A stretch of DNA of 8,865 nucleotides from JAVBKB01 sp031554275 (GCA_031554275.1 JAVBKB010000028.1:1-8865); one strand, 5' to 3'; counted from the first letter of the stretch, positions 1 to 6,812 are shown. The notes: a model not told the origin generated them from the letters alone. Made by a program: numbers and translations.

Positions 1-2108
1 AAGACGTCACCTTGTACGCACAGTGGGACAAAGATTCATATAATGTCATCTACAATGGAAATGGCAGCGACTCAGGAACAGCACCAGCAACGGTAGCACA
101 TGAGTTTGATACAGAGGTAAAAGTCCAAGGTAACACTGGAACACTAGCTAAAACAGGCTATATATTTGGTGGCTGGAACACGATGGCAAATGGAAGTGGA
201 ACAGCTTACGCAGCAAATGCAACTTTTACAATGCCAGCGGAAAACGTAACGCTGTATGCACAGTGGAGAATAGAAGGCTACGAAGTAATTTACAATGGTA
301 ATGGAAGTGACTCAGGCACAGTGCCAGCGCCAGTAGCATATGAGATTGATTCAACAGTAACAGTGCTTAATAATACAGGATCATTAGCCAAAGAGGGTCA
401 TACATTCATTGGCTGGAACACGAAGGCAAATGGAAGTGGAACTGCTTATGCAGCAAATGCAACATTCACAATGCCAGCGGAAGATGTAACTTTGTATGCA
501 CAGTGGGATACAAGTTCATATAATGTCATCTACAATGGTAATGGAAATGACTCAGGAACAGCACCAGCAACGGTTGCACATGAGTTCGGTTCAAGCGTGA
601 CAGTGCTTAGTAAAGGAGCACTAGTCAAGTCGGGGCATACATTTGTTGGCTGGAACACGAAGGCAAATGGAAGTGGAACTGCTTATGCAGCAAATGCAAC
701 ATTCACAATGCCAGCAGAAGACGTAACACTATATGCACAGTGGGACAAAGATTCATATAATGTCATCTATAATGGTAATGGAAGTGACTCAGGTACTGCG
801 CCTGCAATGGCTGCACATAAGCTTGATTCAAGTGTAACAGTCCTTAATAATACTGGATCACTAGCCAAACTAGGCTACACATTTATTGGCTGGAACACGA
901 AGGCAAATGGAAGTGGAACAGCTTATGCAGCAAATACAACATTCACAATGCCGGCAGAAGACGTAACCTTGTATGCACAGTGGGACAAAGATTCATATAA
1001 TGTGATATACAATGGTAATGGCAGTGACTCAGGTGTGGCACCAGCAACAGTTGCACATAAGTTCGATTCAAGTGTAACAGTACTTGGTAACACTGGATCA
1101 CTAGCCAAACAAGGCTACACATTTGTTGGTTGGAACACGAAGGCAGATGGAAGTGGAACAGCTTATGCAGCAAATGCAACTTTTGCAATGCCAGCTGGAG
1201 ATGTAACCTTGTATGCACAGTGGAGTGCCAATGACTACCAAGTCATCTATAATGGTAACGGTAATAGCGATGGCAATACACCAGCGACAGAAGTATACAA
1301 GTCTGATTCAACAGTGCTTGTACAAGGTAACCCAGGAGCACTAGCCAAAGCGGGTTATACATTCAAGGGTTGGAACACGATGGCAGATGGAAGTGGAGTG
1401 CTTTACAGACAAGGTGATCATTTTACAATGCCAGCAAGTGATGTGAAGTTATATGCTAATTGGGTGAAGGACAATATTATCCCGACGCCAGAGCCTGTAA
1501 AACCTAATAAATTCATGAAGGAACCGAATAAAATTGTGGTTCAAACAGGTGATATTGTTGAATATACTTTATCGCATATAGAAAACCCAACAGATGCAAC
1601 AATAACAAATTTCGTGATTACCGATCAACCACCAGAAGGAATGGATTTTGTGAAGGGGTCATTACCTGCTTTTACAAATGGTGCGGGTATCACTTATGAT
1701 ATTGTGATTTCAGATAAAAATGGATCCAGGGTGGCTTTTGATAATGTGGATGCTAGTGTGGCGTTTGATTTCACACTTCCAGAATCATTAAGTGGTAAGC
1801 ATGTCACAGATATTTCACTTAAGTTTAGTTCTGTACCAGCAAGGTTTGGAATTGATAATCGAATTGTTTATCAATTCGTGATTTCTGCAATTGAACCAAA
1901 TCAGAAACTTGTTAATAAAGGATTAATTTCTTTCGAACTAGATGGCGTCCATTATGAATATGGAAACCAAAATAACAGTTCAATTAAGGTAATAGACAAA
2001 ACCATTCCAAGCACATCCGATCAACAATCACCAATTCTTTTCTATGTAGTTGCTTTGAGTATTGTTTCATTGATTTGGAAGCCTAGAAGAAAGAAACTAG
2101 TAGAATAG
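1..2108 (+). CDS. InlB B-repeat surface protein, 3' part (5' end outside window)
   Basis: The reading frame is open to the left edge: codons from position 3 read D-V-T-L-Y-A-Q-W, the end of another repeat, so the TTG at 12 is an internal Leu and the true start lies upstream. About 701 residues are visible. They comprise six tandem repeats of about 80 residues (27-1463) with the InlB B-repeat / Listeria-Bacteroides pattern (Y-x-V-I-Y-N-G-N-G ... G-Y-T-F-x-G-W-N-T ... V-T-L-Y-A-Q-W). A short Pro/Lys-rich linker follows, then a roughly 150-residue beta-rich domain resembling DUF11 (V-E-Y-T-L, ITDQPPEGMDFVKGS). The C-terminus has IPSTS, a hydrophobic stretch and a basic tail, the layout of a sortase substrate or simple membrane anchor. 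I infer an extracellular, wall- or membrane-attached protein, perhaps an adhesin; ligand unknown. The signal peptide and any N-terminal functional domain are not visible. A strong terminator follows, so it is the last gene of its unit. Confidence 0.9.
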   Translation, partial: DVTLYAQWDKDSYNVIYNGNGSDSGTAPATVAHEFDTEVKVQGNTGTLAKTGYIFGGWNTMANGSGTAYAANATFTMPAENVTLYAQWRIEGYEVIYNGNGSDSGTVPAPVAYEIDSTVTVLNNTGSLAKEGHTFIGWNTKANGSGTAYAANATFTMPAEDVTLYAQWDTSSYNVIYNGNGNDSGTAPATVAHEFGSSVTVLSKGALVKSGHTFVGWNTKANGSGTAYAANATFTMPAEDVTLYAQWDKDSYNVIYNGNGSDSGTAPAMAAHKLDSSVTVLNNTGSLAKLGYTFIGWNTKANGSGTAYAANTTFTMPAEDVTLYAQWDKDSYNVIYNGNGSDSGVAPATVAHKFDSSVTVLGNTGSLAKQGYTFVGWNTKADGSGTAYAANATFAMPAGDVTLYAQWSANDYQVIYNGNGNSDGNTPATEVYKSDSTVLVQGNPGALAKAGYTFKGWNTMADGSGVLYRQGDHFTMPASDVKLYANWVKDNIIPTPEPVKPNKFMKEPNKIVVQTGDIVEYTLSHIENPTDATITNFVITDQPPEGMDFVKGSLPAFTNGAGITYDIVISDKNGSRVAFDNVDASVAFDFTLPESLSGKHVTDISLKFSSVPARFGIDNRIVYQFVISAIEPNQKLVNKGLISFELDGVHYEYGNQNNSSIKVIDKTIPSTSDQQSPILFYVVALSIVSLIWKPRRKKLVE
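27..1463 (+). repeat. Six tandem ~240-bp repeats coding for InlB B-repeats
   Basis: Units lie at 27-266, 267-506, 507-743, 744-983, 984-1223 and 1224-1463. Five are exactly 240 bp (80 codons); the third is 237 bp, having lost one codon in the V-T-V-L-x-x-x-G-x-L segment. At least one further unit precedes the window. The 3' half of each unit, from GWNT to LYAQW, is nearly identical at DNA level across units 2-5, while the 5' half varies more. The sixth unit is the most diverged (YRQGDHFTMPASDVKLYANW). This pattern suits homogenisation by recombination inside the array with a diverged terminal unit, and copy number may vary between strains. Confidence 0.93.
2004..2105 (+). other. Sortase-type C-terminal anchor with non-canonical IPSTS motif
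   Basis: The last 34 residues of the surface protein are arranged as a cell-wall sorting signal: IPSTS at 2004-2018, then D-Q-Q-S-P, a hydrophobic stretch (ILFYVVALSIVSLIW), then K-P-R-R-K-K. In the canonical signal the pentapeptide is LPXTG. Here Leu is replaced by Ile and the terminal Gly by Ser, while Pro and Thr keep their places. Either a sortase with altered specificity cleaves it, or the protein stays as a C-terminally anchored membrane protein. The sequence alone cannot decide. Confidence 0.55.
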
Positions 2109-2136
2109 TTAATGTCTAAGTTAGCATAGTTTTAAT

Positions 2137-2178
2137 GTAAAGGACGGTATAATGCCGTCCTTTGCTGTACTTTTTTTT
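2137..2178 (+). terminator. Rho-independent terminator of the surface-protein gene
   Basis: A perfect 9-bp stem, AAAGGACGG (2139-2147) with CCGTCCTTT (2155-2163), is closed by a 7-base loop and can extend by a G-U and a G-C pair to 2137/2165. A run of eight T follows at 2171-2178. It starts 29 bases after the TAG stop codon. Confidence 0.85.
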
Positions 2179-2274
2179 GTAAAAATAAAAAAACACCAGC
2201 AACAATTAGTTGTCTGATGTTGAAAATTATTGATTTGGTGGAGGAAATGTGTTAGATTAAAGAGAAACTATTTT

Positions 2275-2302
2275 TTGTAAAATTTTTCTAAAACAATACT
2301 AT
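2275..2302 (+). promoter_or_regulatory. Weak candidate promoter for helD
   Basis: TTGTAA (2275-2280) and TACTAT (2297-2302) are separated by 16 bases; each matches the sigma-A consensus at four of six positions. An alternative is TTGTCA (2333-2338) with TATTTT (2357-2362) at 18-base spacing, which would leave a leader of only about 15 bases. helD needs its own promoter because a terminator closes the previous gene, but the sequence does not single one out. Confidence 0.22.
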
Positions 2303-2343
2303 TACATTAATTTTATCACGAAAAACAGTTCGTTGTCAATCAA

Positions 2344-2368
2344 TATTTTCTTAAATTATTTTCTTAAA
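2344..2368 (+). repeat. 12-bp direct repeat in the helD leader
   Basis: TATTTTCTTAAA occurs twice without mismatch, at 2344-2355 and 2357-2368, with a period of 13 bases. It ends two bases before the helD ribosome binding site. It may be a chance AT-rich duplication or a leader element; no function is shown. Confidence 0.6.
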
Positions 2369-2383
2369 CAGGGAGTGCTAGGT

Positions 2384-4720
2384 ATGAATGGGGAACTTCG
2401 GCAGGAACAAGAGCATTTGCAAACAGTACTAAGAACGATTTCAGAGCAGATCAGTAGGTTTGAAGGCGAGTCTGTTAGTCGCCAAAATGAAGTTGTCGAG
2501 GTACGTAAGAATTTTTGGGATGAAGTCAAGGTTAATACAGACAGCTTTGATGATGTGCTTGAAACAATCATTAGTTTAAGACAACAGGCACAGAATTTAT
2601 CTGTCAGTCAAAACATCCACAAACGTGTCGACAATCAGTTGTCAGTACTTCGTAAAATGCATGAGATTCCTTATTTTGGTCGGATAGATTTCACTGAGGA
2701 AGAGTGCCCAGATTCAGAACGCATCTATATTGGTGTCAGTTCACTGACAGATGTGAGTGGCGAGAATTTTGTAGTATATGACTGGCGTGCCCCAGTTTCA
2801 AGCGTTTATTATGATTACGCACCAGGTCCCGCAGAGTATGATACACCTGGGGGGATTGTTAGTGGTGTTTTGGATCAAAAGTGGCAGTACATTATCCGAA
2901 ACGGTGAAATCGAGTCGATGTTTGATACCAGTCTAACAATTGGTGATGAGATTTTGCAGCATGTACTTGGCAAGGGTACTGATAAACATATGCACAGTAT
3001 AGTTGCTAGTATTCAGCAGGAACAAAATCTGATTATTCGGCACGACAAGGGGAGATTGCTAATTGTTCAGGGTGCAGCTGGAAGTGGAAAGACGTCCGCA
3101 GCACTTCAGCGAATTGCCTATCTGCTCTATACATATCGCAAATGGATCAAAGCAGATCAAATTGTTCTTTTTTCCCCAAACACAATGTTTAATAGCTATG
3201 TTTCTAATGTATTGCCTGAATTGGGCGAAGAAAACATGCAGCAGGTGACATTCCAAAAATACTTAAACCATCAATTAAGCAGCACTTTTAAAGTTGAGGA
3301 TACGTATGAACAACTTGAATATTTGTTGACTACAGATCATGATGATAACTACTATATCAGAAACGCGAGCATTCGATTCAAGGCAACTACTCGGTTTTTT
3401 GAAGCCATCAAGTCATATAGACGGTCACTGGAGAGTGACGGCATGATTTTTAAAGGGATTAAATTTAGAGGGAAATTAATTGTTTCAGACAAGCAAATTG
3501 CCGAGAGATTCTATAGTCATGATATCTCACTTAAATTTAATAATCGAATTGAGAAATTGGTAGAATGGTTAAATCAGTTGGTTAATCAAACTGAACAAGA
3601 TGAATTTAAAAAATCATGGGTGCAACAGGAAATCGAATTACTTAGTAAGGATGAGTACCAAAAGGTATATAATTTTTTACAAGAGAAGCATGGGGAAAAT
3701 GAAGATACTTTCGATGATTATGAACGCGAAAATCGGATCCTCCGTCGCATGGTTCTGCGTAAGAAGTTTAGTCCAATTAGAAAAGGGATCAGCTTGCTTC
3801 GTTTTATCAATATCGCGGAGATTTACAAACGCCTCTACTCTGATCCGACAAGAATTAACCAATGGCTTGATGGGGAAACACCCGATGAATGGGAAGCTAT
3901 TTGTCAGCAAACTATCGATATGTTAAAGGAAGGAAAGCTCTATTGTGAAGATGCTACCCCACTTCTACTGATTAAAGAAATAATACAGGGATTTCAATCA
4001 GATACTTCAATCAAGCATGTGCTGGTTGACGAAGCACAAGACTATTCACCATTTCAGTTTGAGTTTCTTAAGCGACTATTTCCATCAGCAAGAATGACAG
4101 TGCTTGGTGACTTTAATCAAGCAATATTCGCTCATTCCAGCGAGATGGTTGATTTTCACTTGCTTAATCAATTGTACGGCGCAGATGAAACTTCCGTTAT
4201 CAACTTGACACGCAGCTACAGATCGACAAAGCAAATTGTTGAGTTTACAAGAAGTCTGCTTGTAAATGGTCAAGAAATTATCCCGTTTGAACGTGATGGG
4301 GCAAAACCTATACTAACTAAACTAACCGAGCGTGATCAGCTAAATCGTTGCATCATTGAAAAGGTTTCAGAACTTCAGGAACAGCATTACAATACAATTG
4401 CGATTATTTGCAAGTCAGCAGCTGAAAGTGAAAAGGCATACAGTGAATTAACTGATGTCACAGGTTTGAAGCTGATCAAAAGCAATACAATGGAATATGA
4501 GCAGGGTGTAATCGTAATTCCAGCTTATTTAGCCAAAGGAATCGAATTTGATGCTGTCATTATTTATGACGCATCAGCACAAATCTATGCGGATGAGTCA
4601 GTTCGCAGGCTATTCTATACTGCGTGCACCAGAGCCATGCATGTTCTGCAGCTATACTGCATTGGCGAGCCAAGCCCATTTGTAAGCGGGGCAGATCCTG
4701 ATAGCTTGCTGGTTGAGTAG
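2384..4720 (+). CDS. helD: HelD, RNA polymerase recycling ATPase (UvrD/Rep-like)
   Basis: The product is 778 residues, close to Bacillus subtilis HelD (about 774). HelD binds RNA polymerase, opens its clamps with a coiled-coil arm and a second arm, and uses ATP to release stalled polymerase from nucleic acid. Visible are a charged helical N-terminus (about residues 1-80, the arm that enters the secondary channel in homologues), the HelD signature YFGRIDF and DWRAPVSS (from 133), Walker A GAAGSGKT (230-237), a HelD-specific insertion between the helicase motifs, Walker B VDEAQD (548-553), motif III GDFNQ (575-579), LTRSYRST, KGIEFDAV (from 718) and motif VI YTACTRA (745-751). All ATPase motifs look intact. 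I chose the ATG at 2384, not the upstream in-frame TTG at 2333, because GGGAG (2371-2375) sits eight bases before it and the TTG has no ribosome binding site. The neighbours give no extra functional hint. Confidence 0.93.
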   Translation: MNGELRQEQEHLQTVLRTISEQISRFEGESVSRQNEVVEVRKNFWDEVKVNTDSFDDVLETIISLRQQAQNLSVSQNIHKRVDNQLSVLRKMHEIPYFGRIDFTEEECPDSERIYIGVSSLTDVSGENFVVYDWRAPVSSVYYDYAPGPAEYDTPGGIVSGVLDQKWQYIIRNGEIESMFDTSLTIGDEILQHVLGKGTDKHMHSIVASIQQEQNLIIRHDKGRLLIVQGAAGSGKTSAALQRIAYLLYTYRKWIKADQIVLFSPNTMFNSYVSNVLPELGEENMQQVTFQKYLNHQLSSTFKVEDTYEQLEYLLTTDHDDNYYIRNASIRFKATTRFFEAIKSYRRSLESDGMIFKGIKFRGKLIVSDKQIAERFYSHDISLKFNNRIEKLVEWLNQLVNQTEQDEFKKSWVQQEIELLSKDEYQKVYNFLQEKHGENEDTFDDYERENRILRRMVLRKKFSPIRKGISLLRFINIAEIYKRLYSDPTRINQWLDGETPDEWEAICQQTIDMLKEGKLYCEDATPLLLIKEIIQGFQSDTSIKHVLVDEAQDYSPFQFEFLKRLFPSARMTVLGDFNQAIFAHSSEMVDFHLLNQLYGADETSVINLTRSYRSTKQIVEFTRSLLVNGQEIIPFERDGAKPILTKLTERDQLNRCIIEKVSELQEQHYNTIAIICKSAAESEKAYSELTDVTGLKLIKSNTMEYEQGVIVIPAYLAKGIEFDAVIIYDASAQIYADESVRRLFYTACTRAMHVLQLYCIGEPSPFVSGADPDSLLVE

Positions 4721-4764
4721 GATTGCTTATCCTAATTGTCGTTAGGAATGCAACTCAAAACTCC

Positions 4765-4796
4765 CGACAAATTTCGACGAATTCCCTAGAAATTTG
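4765..4796. promoter_or_regulatory. Inverted repeat with helically phased AT palindromes
   Basis: CAAATTTC (4768-4775) and GAAATTTG (4789-4796) form a perfect 8-bp inverted repeat with 13 bases between. Three self-complementary hexamers lie inside: AAATTT (4769-4774), GAATTC (4779-4784) and AAATTT (4790-4795), with centres 10 and 11 bases apart, about one helical turn each. It lies between helD and the FrnE-like gene. No T-run follows on either strand, so it is not an ordinary terminator. Possible roles are a bent segment or an operator for a dimeric regulator; both are inference. Confidence 0.4.
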
Positions 4797-4849
4797 AAAG
4801 TTACAAGCTACAAAACTTTACACTGTCTTAGATTTCTGAAAAAATATTA

Positions 4850-4880
4850 TTGTCAGTAACTCAGAATGATTGAATATACC
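4850..4880 (+). promoter_or_regulatory. Weak candidate promoter for the FrnE-like gene
   Basis: TTGTCA (4850-4855) matches the -35 consensus at five of six positions. TATACC (4875-4880) matches the -10 at four of six, but the 19-base spacing is long. The start codon is 27 bases downstream. The gene could instead be read through from helD, because the only hairpin just after helD (TTGC and TCCTAA pairing with TTAGGA and GCAA, 4723-4753) is imperfect and has no T-run. Confidence 0.22.
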
Positions 4881-4906
4881 ACACTAAAAGAATTGGAGTG
4901 ATATGG

Positions 4907-5575
4907 ATGCCAATAAAAATTCTCTTGTATTCAGATTTTGTTTGCCCGTTTTGCGTTATTGCAAAAAAACCATTGTTTGAGGCTTCAGCTGGTAAAGAGG
5001 TTGAGCTGACATGGATGCCCTTTGAGTTGGCGCCAATTGGCTATCCCTCTCATTCTCCAAATTCTGACTATATCCGAAACGGATGGGCAAATTCAGTTGT
5101 GCCTTTAGCCGAGCGTTTCGAAGTGAAATTGGATATGCCGTGGCATATTGATCCTTTGCCAAAAACTCACCTTGCGCATGAGGGAATTCATTTTGCGAGG
5201 TTGACTGGTGCAGAATGGCGCTATGTGCAAGCTGTTAATGACGCTTACTGGCTCGATGGTAAGGATATTAGTGAGATTGAAGTACTCGTTGGAGTGGCAG
5301 AAAAAATTGGGCTGAGTGGCGATGAATTCGCAAAATGCTTAGAAAATCGCACTTATCAATCGGAGCACAAGCAGCTTTTACAGTATGCACAAGTGGAAGC
5401 GAATGTCCATTCAGTGCCGACTATTTACATTGGTAGCAAGCGTGTAACTGGATTGCACTCAAAGGAAACCTATGAGCGGATCATTAATGAGGAAATTGCT
5501 TATGTGGCGGATGGCTTAACCTGTGGCGAGGATGGCTGTGCAACAGATGCGGGCGATCGTAATGGCGGATCGTAA
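4907..5575 (+). CDS. FrnE-like DsbA-family thiol oxidoreductase
   Basis: The product is 222 residues with a thioredoxin-fold start (KILLYSDFVCPFC) carrying the active-site pair C13-P-F-C16. A helical insertion follows, then S-V-P171-T-I-Y-I-G, the conserved cis-proline loop facing the active site. This is the arrangement of the DsbA/FrnE (2-hydroxychromene-2-carboxylate isomerase-like) group. There is no signal peptide, so it should act in the cytosol on disulfides rather than in export. A second pair near the C-terminus, C206-G-E-D-G-C211, resembles the CX4C motif reported for Deinococcus FrnE. The start is the ATG at 4907, eight bases after GGAG (4895-4898). The in-frame GTG at 4898 overlaps that ribosome binding site and is unlikely. 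The natural substrate cannot be told. The gene stands between helD and a terminator shared with a convergent gene. Confidence 0.85.
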   Translation: MPIKILLYSDFVCPFCVIAKKPLFEASAGKEVELTWMPFELAPIGYPSHSPNSDYIRNGWANSVVPLAERFEVKLDMPWHIDPLPKTHLAHEGIHFARLTGAEWRYVQAVNDAYWLDGKDISEIEVLVGVAEKIGLSGDEFAKCLENRTYQSEHKQLLQYAQVEANVHSVPTIYIGSKRVTGLHSKETYERIINEEIAYVADGLTCGEDGCATDAGDRNGGS

Positions 5576-5717
5576 ATAATAATCATAAAATTGAAGCGAA
5601 TATTGATTGATTTTAAAATGGAGAATAATGTGGTGATTTTGCATGTTGTCCACTTGCTTTTTATTTACGAGATGAAAATATTTTAAGCGGAAAATCTGGA
5701 TAGGGTTAACTCTAATG

Positions 5718-5772
5718 AAAGCGTCTAATCGGTAAGGGAGTATTTATTCCTTAACACGATAAGACGCTTTTT
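5718..5772 (+). terminator. Terminator of the FrnE-like gene, possibly bidirectional
   Basis: A long interrupted hairpin: AAAGCGTCT (5718-5726) pairs with AGACGCTTT (5762-5770). Inside it ATCG pairs with CGAT, and TAAGG with CCTTA, with small mismatches. Five T (5768-5772) and further T follow on the plus strand. On the minus strand, where it would serve the convergent methyltransferase gene ending 22 bases away, only three T follow the stem, so termination there is probably weaker. Confidence 0.75.
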
Positions 5773-5793
5773 ACTTTGCATCGGATTAGCTGG

Positions 5794-6519
5794 TTATGGA
5801 TGTTTTGTAGCAACAACAATACATGCTGGTGTACCATTAGAAAATGGAGTATCGTCATAATTTCCGTAGAAGGAATTATGATTAAAGTCACTCTGAATTA
5901 GCAATTCTTCGAATTCTTGCTTTCTTAATGGGTAAAGTGAGGCATGATTTTCGAAGCTGTGATTTGTTTTTTTATCAACAATTCGAGTGATAAATTCTAG
6001 TCTGTTCGACTGAGCTTGCTGACGATATTTCCGCTCGAAAACCACATTTTCTCGATCAATCAAAGGTAAGGAAAATTCCTTTTGATCAAATACGCGATCG
6101 AAGTTGACGATTTGAATAATCAAATTTCCGTTTGGACGAAGAATTCTATGCATCTTCGATAATGCTTCACCAATTTCATCTTTCCCACCTAAATGGACAA
6201 GGGTATTGCCCAAACAAATAATGTGATCAAAACTTTCAGCACCAAATTTTTGATCAATATCATTCATGTCCATATGTATAAATTGCCCACATTGATTGAC
6301 ATCTTTTTCTCTTGCAACCTGCAACATATGATTATCCAAATCAATTGAAGTCACAGTATGTTCCGTTTGTAAAAGAGCTAAACTCATGCTGCCGGTCCCG
6401 CAACCTACATCAAGGATCTTATGATTTTTTGAAAAAACCTTTTCTAGAAAAGCTAACCCCTTTTGATTTAGTGGAAATATTTCATCGTAATATTGACTGA
6501 GTTTTTGATAAAAATCCAT
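5794..6519 (-). CDS. Class I SAM-dependent methyltransferase, substrate unknown
   Basis: The product is 241 residues. The glycine-rich SAM-binding motif I is ILDVGCGTG (35-43), followed by the acidic residue ending the second strand in S-I-D60-L-D that normally binds the ribose hydroxyls. FDHIICLGNTLVHL then matches the motif IV region, and RILRPNGNLIIQIVNF the post-motif helix and strand. The N-terminal helix (FYQKLSQYYDEIFP) is common in small-molecule methyltransferases of this fold (Methyltransf_11/25 type). The C-terminal half is beta-rich and probably forms the substrate cap; nothing in it names a substrate. The ATG at 6519 is preceded by GAGGT five bases upstream, and a good extended -10 lies about 50 bases further up. 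The gene is transcribed divergently from the VOC-family gene and convergently with the FrnE-like gene, so it is probably a single-gene unit. Confidence 0.87.
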   Translation of the reverse strand: MDFYQKLSQYYDEIFPLNQKGLAFLEKVFSKNHKILDVGCGTGSMSLALLQTEHTVTSIDLDNHMLQVAREKDVNQCGQFIHMDMNDIDQKFGAESFDHIICLGNTLVHLGGKDEIGEALSKMHRILRPNGNLIIQIVNFDRVFDQKEFSLPLIDRENVVFERKYRQQAQSNRLEFITRIVDKKTNHSFENHASLYPLRKQEFEELLIQSDFNHNSFYGNYDDTPFSNGTPACIVVATKHP

Positions 6520-6571
6520 GATTGACCTCGTTTTAATTTTTTTAGGTGGACTAGAGCGAAAATGTGTATTT

Positions 6572-6580
6572 ATTATAGCA
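6572..6580 (-). promoter_or_regulatory. Extended -10 promoter of the methyltransferase gene
   Basis: On the minus strand TGCTATAAT (6580 down to 6572) is a perfect extended -10 element, TG-n-TATAAT. No convincing -35 lies at 16-18 bases, as expected when the TG motif is present. Transcription would start near 6565, giving a leader of about 45 bases before the ATG. Confidence 0.6.
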
Positions 6581-6622
6581 TAATCAAATGAAGAAGAAAT
6601 TGGGCCATAAGCTTAAATCATC

Positions 6623-6769
6623 ATGAGAACCAAGGATCATGTCGAGGATTGGCAAATTCGAAAACAACTACTTTTTGGAGATCAAAGAACTCTCATATTT
6701 ACAAAGTCAGACACATTTTTACCTGTTTTATGGCTAATTGCTGTGTCTTTGACATTAATTTTGGTATGA
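6623..6769 (+). other. Possible 48-residue ORF with one membrane segment; otherwise promoter DNA
   Basis: This stretch lies in the 293-bp gap between the divergent methyltransferase and VOC-family genes. From ATG 6623 a 48-codon frame runs to TGA at 6767. It encodes a charged, helix-prone first part (about 30 residues, including EDWQIRKQLL) and a hydrophobic end (FLPVLWLIAVSLTLILV) suited to a single membrane helix. No ribosome binding site precedes the ATG, and the frame runs into the VOC promoter, so it could be chance or a gene remnant. The same DNA holds an imperfect inverted repeat, GTCAGACACA (6706-6715) against TGTGTCTTTGAC (6742-6753), which overlaps the TTGACA of the VOC promoter and might be an operator. 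Confidence 0.2.
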
Positions 6770-6775
6770 TTTAAT
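6749..6775 (+). promoter_or_regulatory. Promoter region of the VOC-family gene
   Basis: Two overlapping readings exist. TGGTATGAT (6762-6770) is an extended -10 (TG-n-TATGAT, five of six matches). A perfect TTGACA -35 (6749-6754) also pairs with TTTAAT (6770-6775) at a short 15-base spacing. Either would start transcription about 30-36 bases before the ATG at 6813. Confidence 0.5.
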
Positions 6776-6812
6776 GAACCTGAAAGAAATTTGAAAAGAG
6801 GCGGTAGTTGCA

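Noticed and set aside
923..1218. Two minus-strand ORFs (61 and 91 codons) opposite the repeat array
   Set aside because: They are antisense to the InlB-type repeats. Their openness comes from the repeated codon pattern of the real gene, and the proteins look like no known family.
2148..2153. TATAAT between the terminator arms, considered as a -10 element
   Set aside because: It is the loop of a strong terminator hairpin and has no suitable -35.
2333..2383. Seventeen-codon upstream extension of HelD from TTG 2333
   Set aside because: It has no ribosome binding site and contains the AT-rich direct repeat. ATG 2384 has GGGAG at good spacing and gives the usual HelD length.
3059..4273. Several ORFs of 61-108 codons on both strands inside helD
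   Set aside because: They overlap the fully intact helicase-motif frame of HelD and have no independent support.
4723..4753. Hairpin just after helD considered as its terminator
   Set aside because: The stem is short and interrupted (TTGC and TCCTAA against TTAGGA and GCAA), and no T-run follows on either strand.
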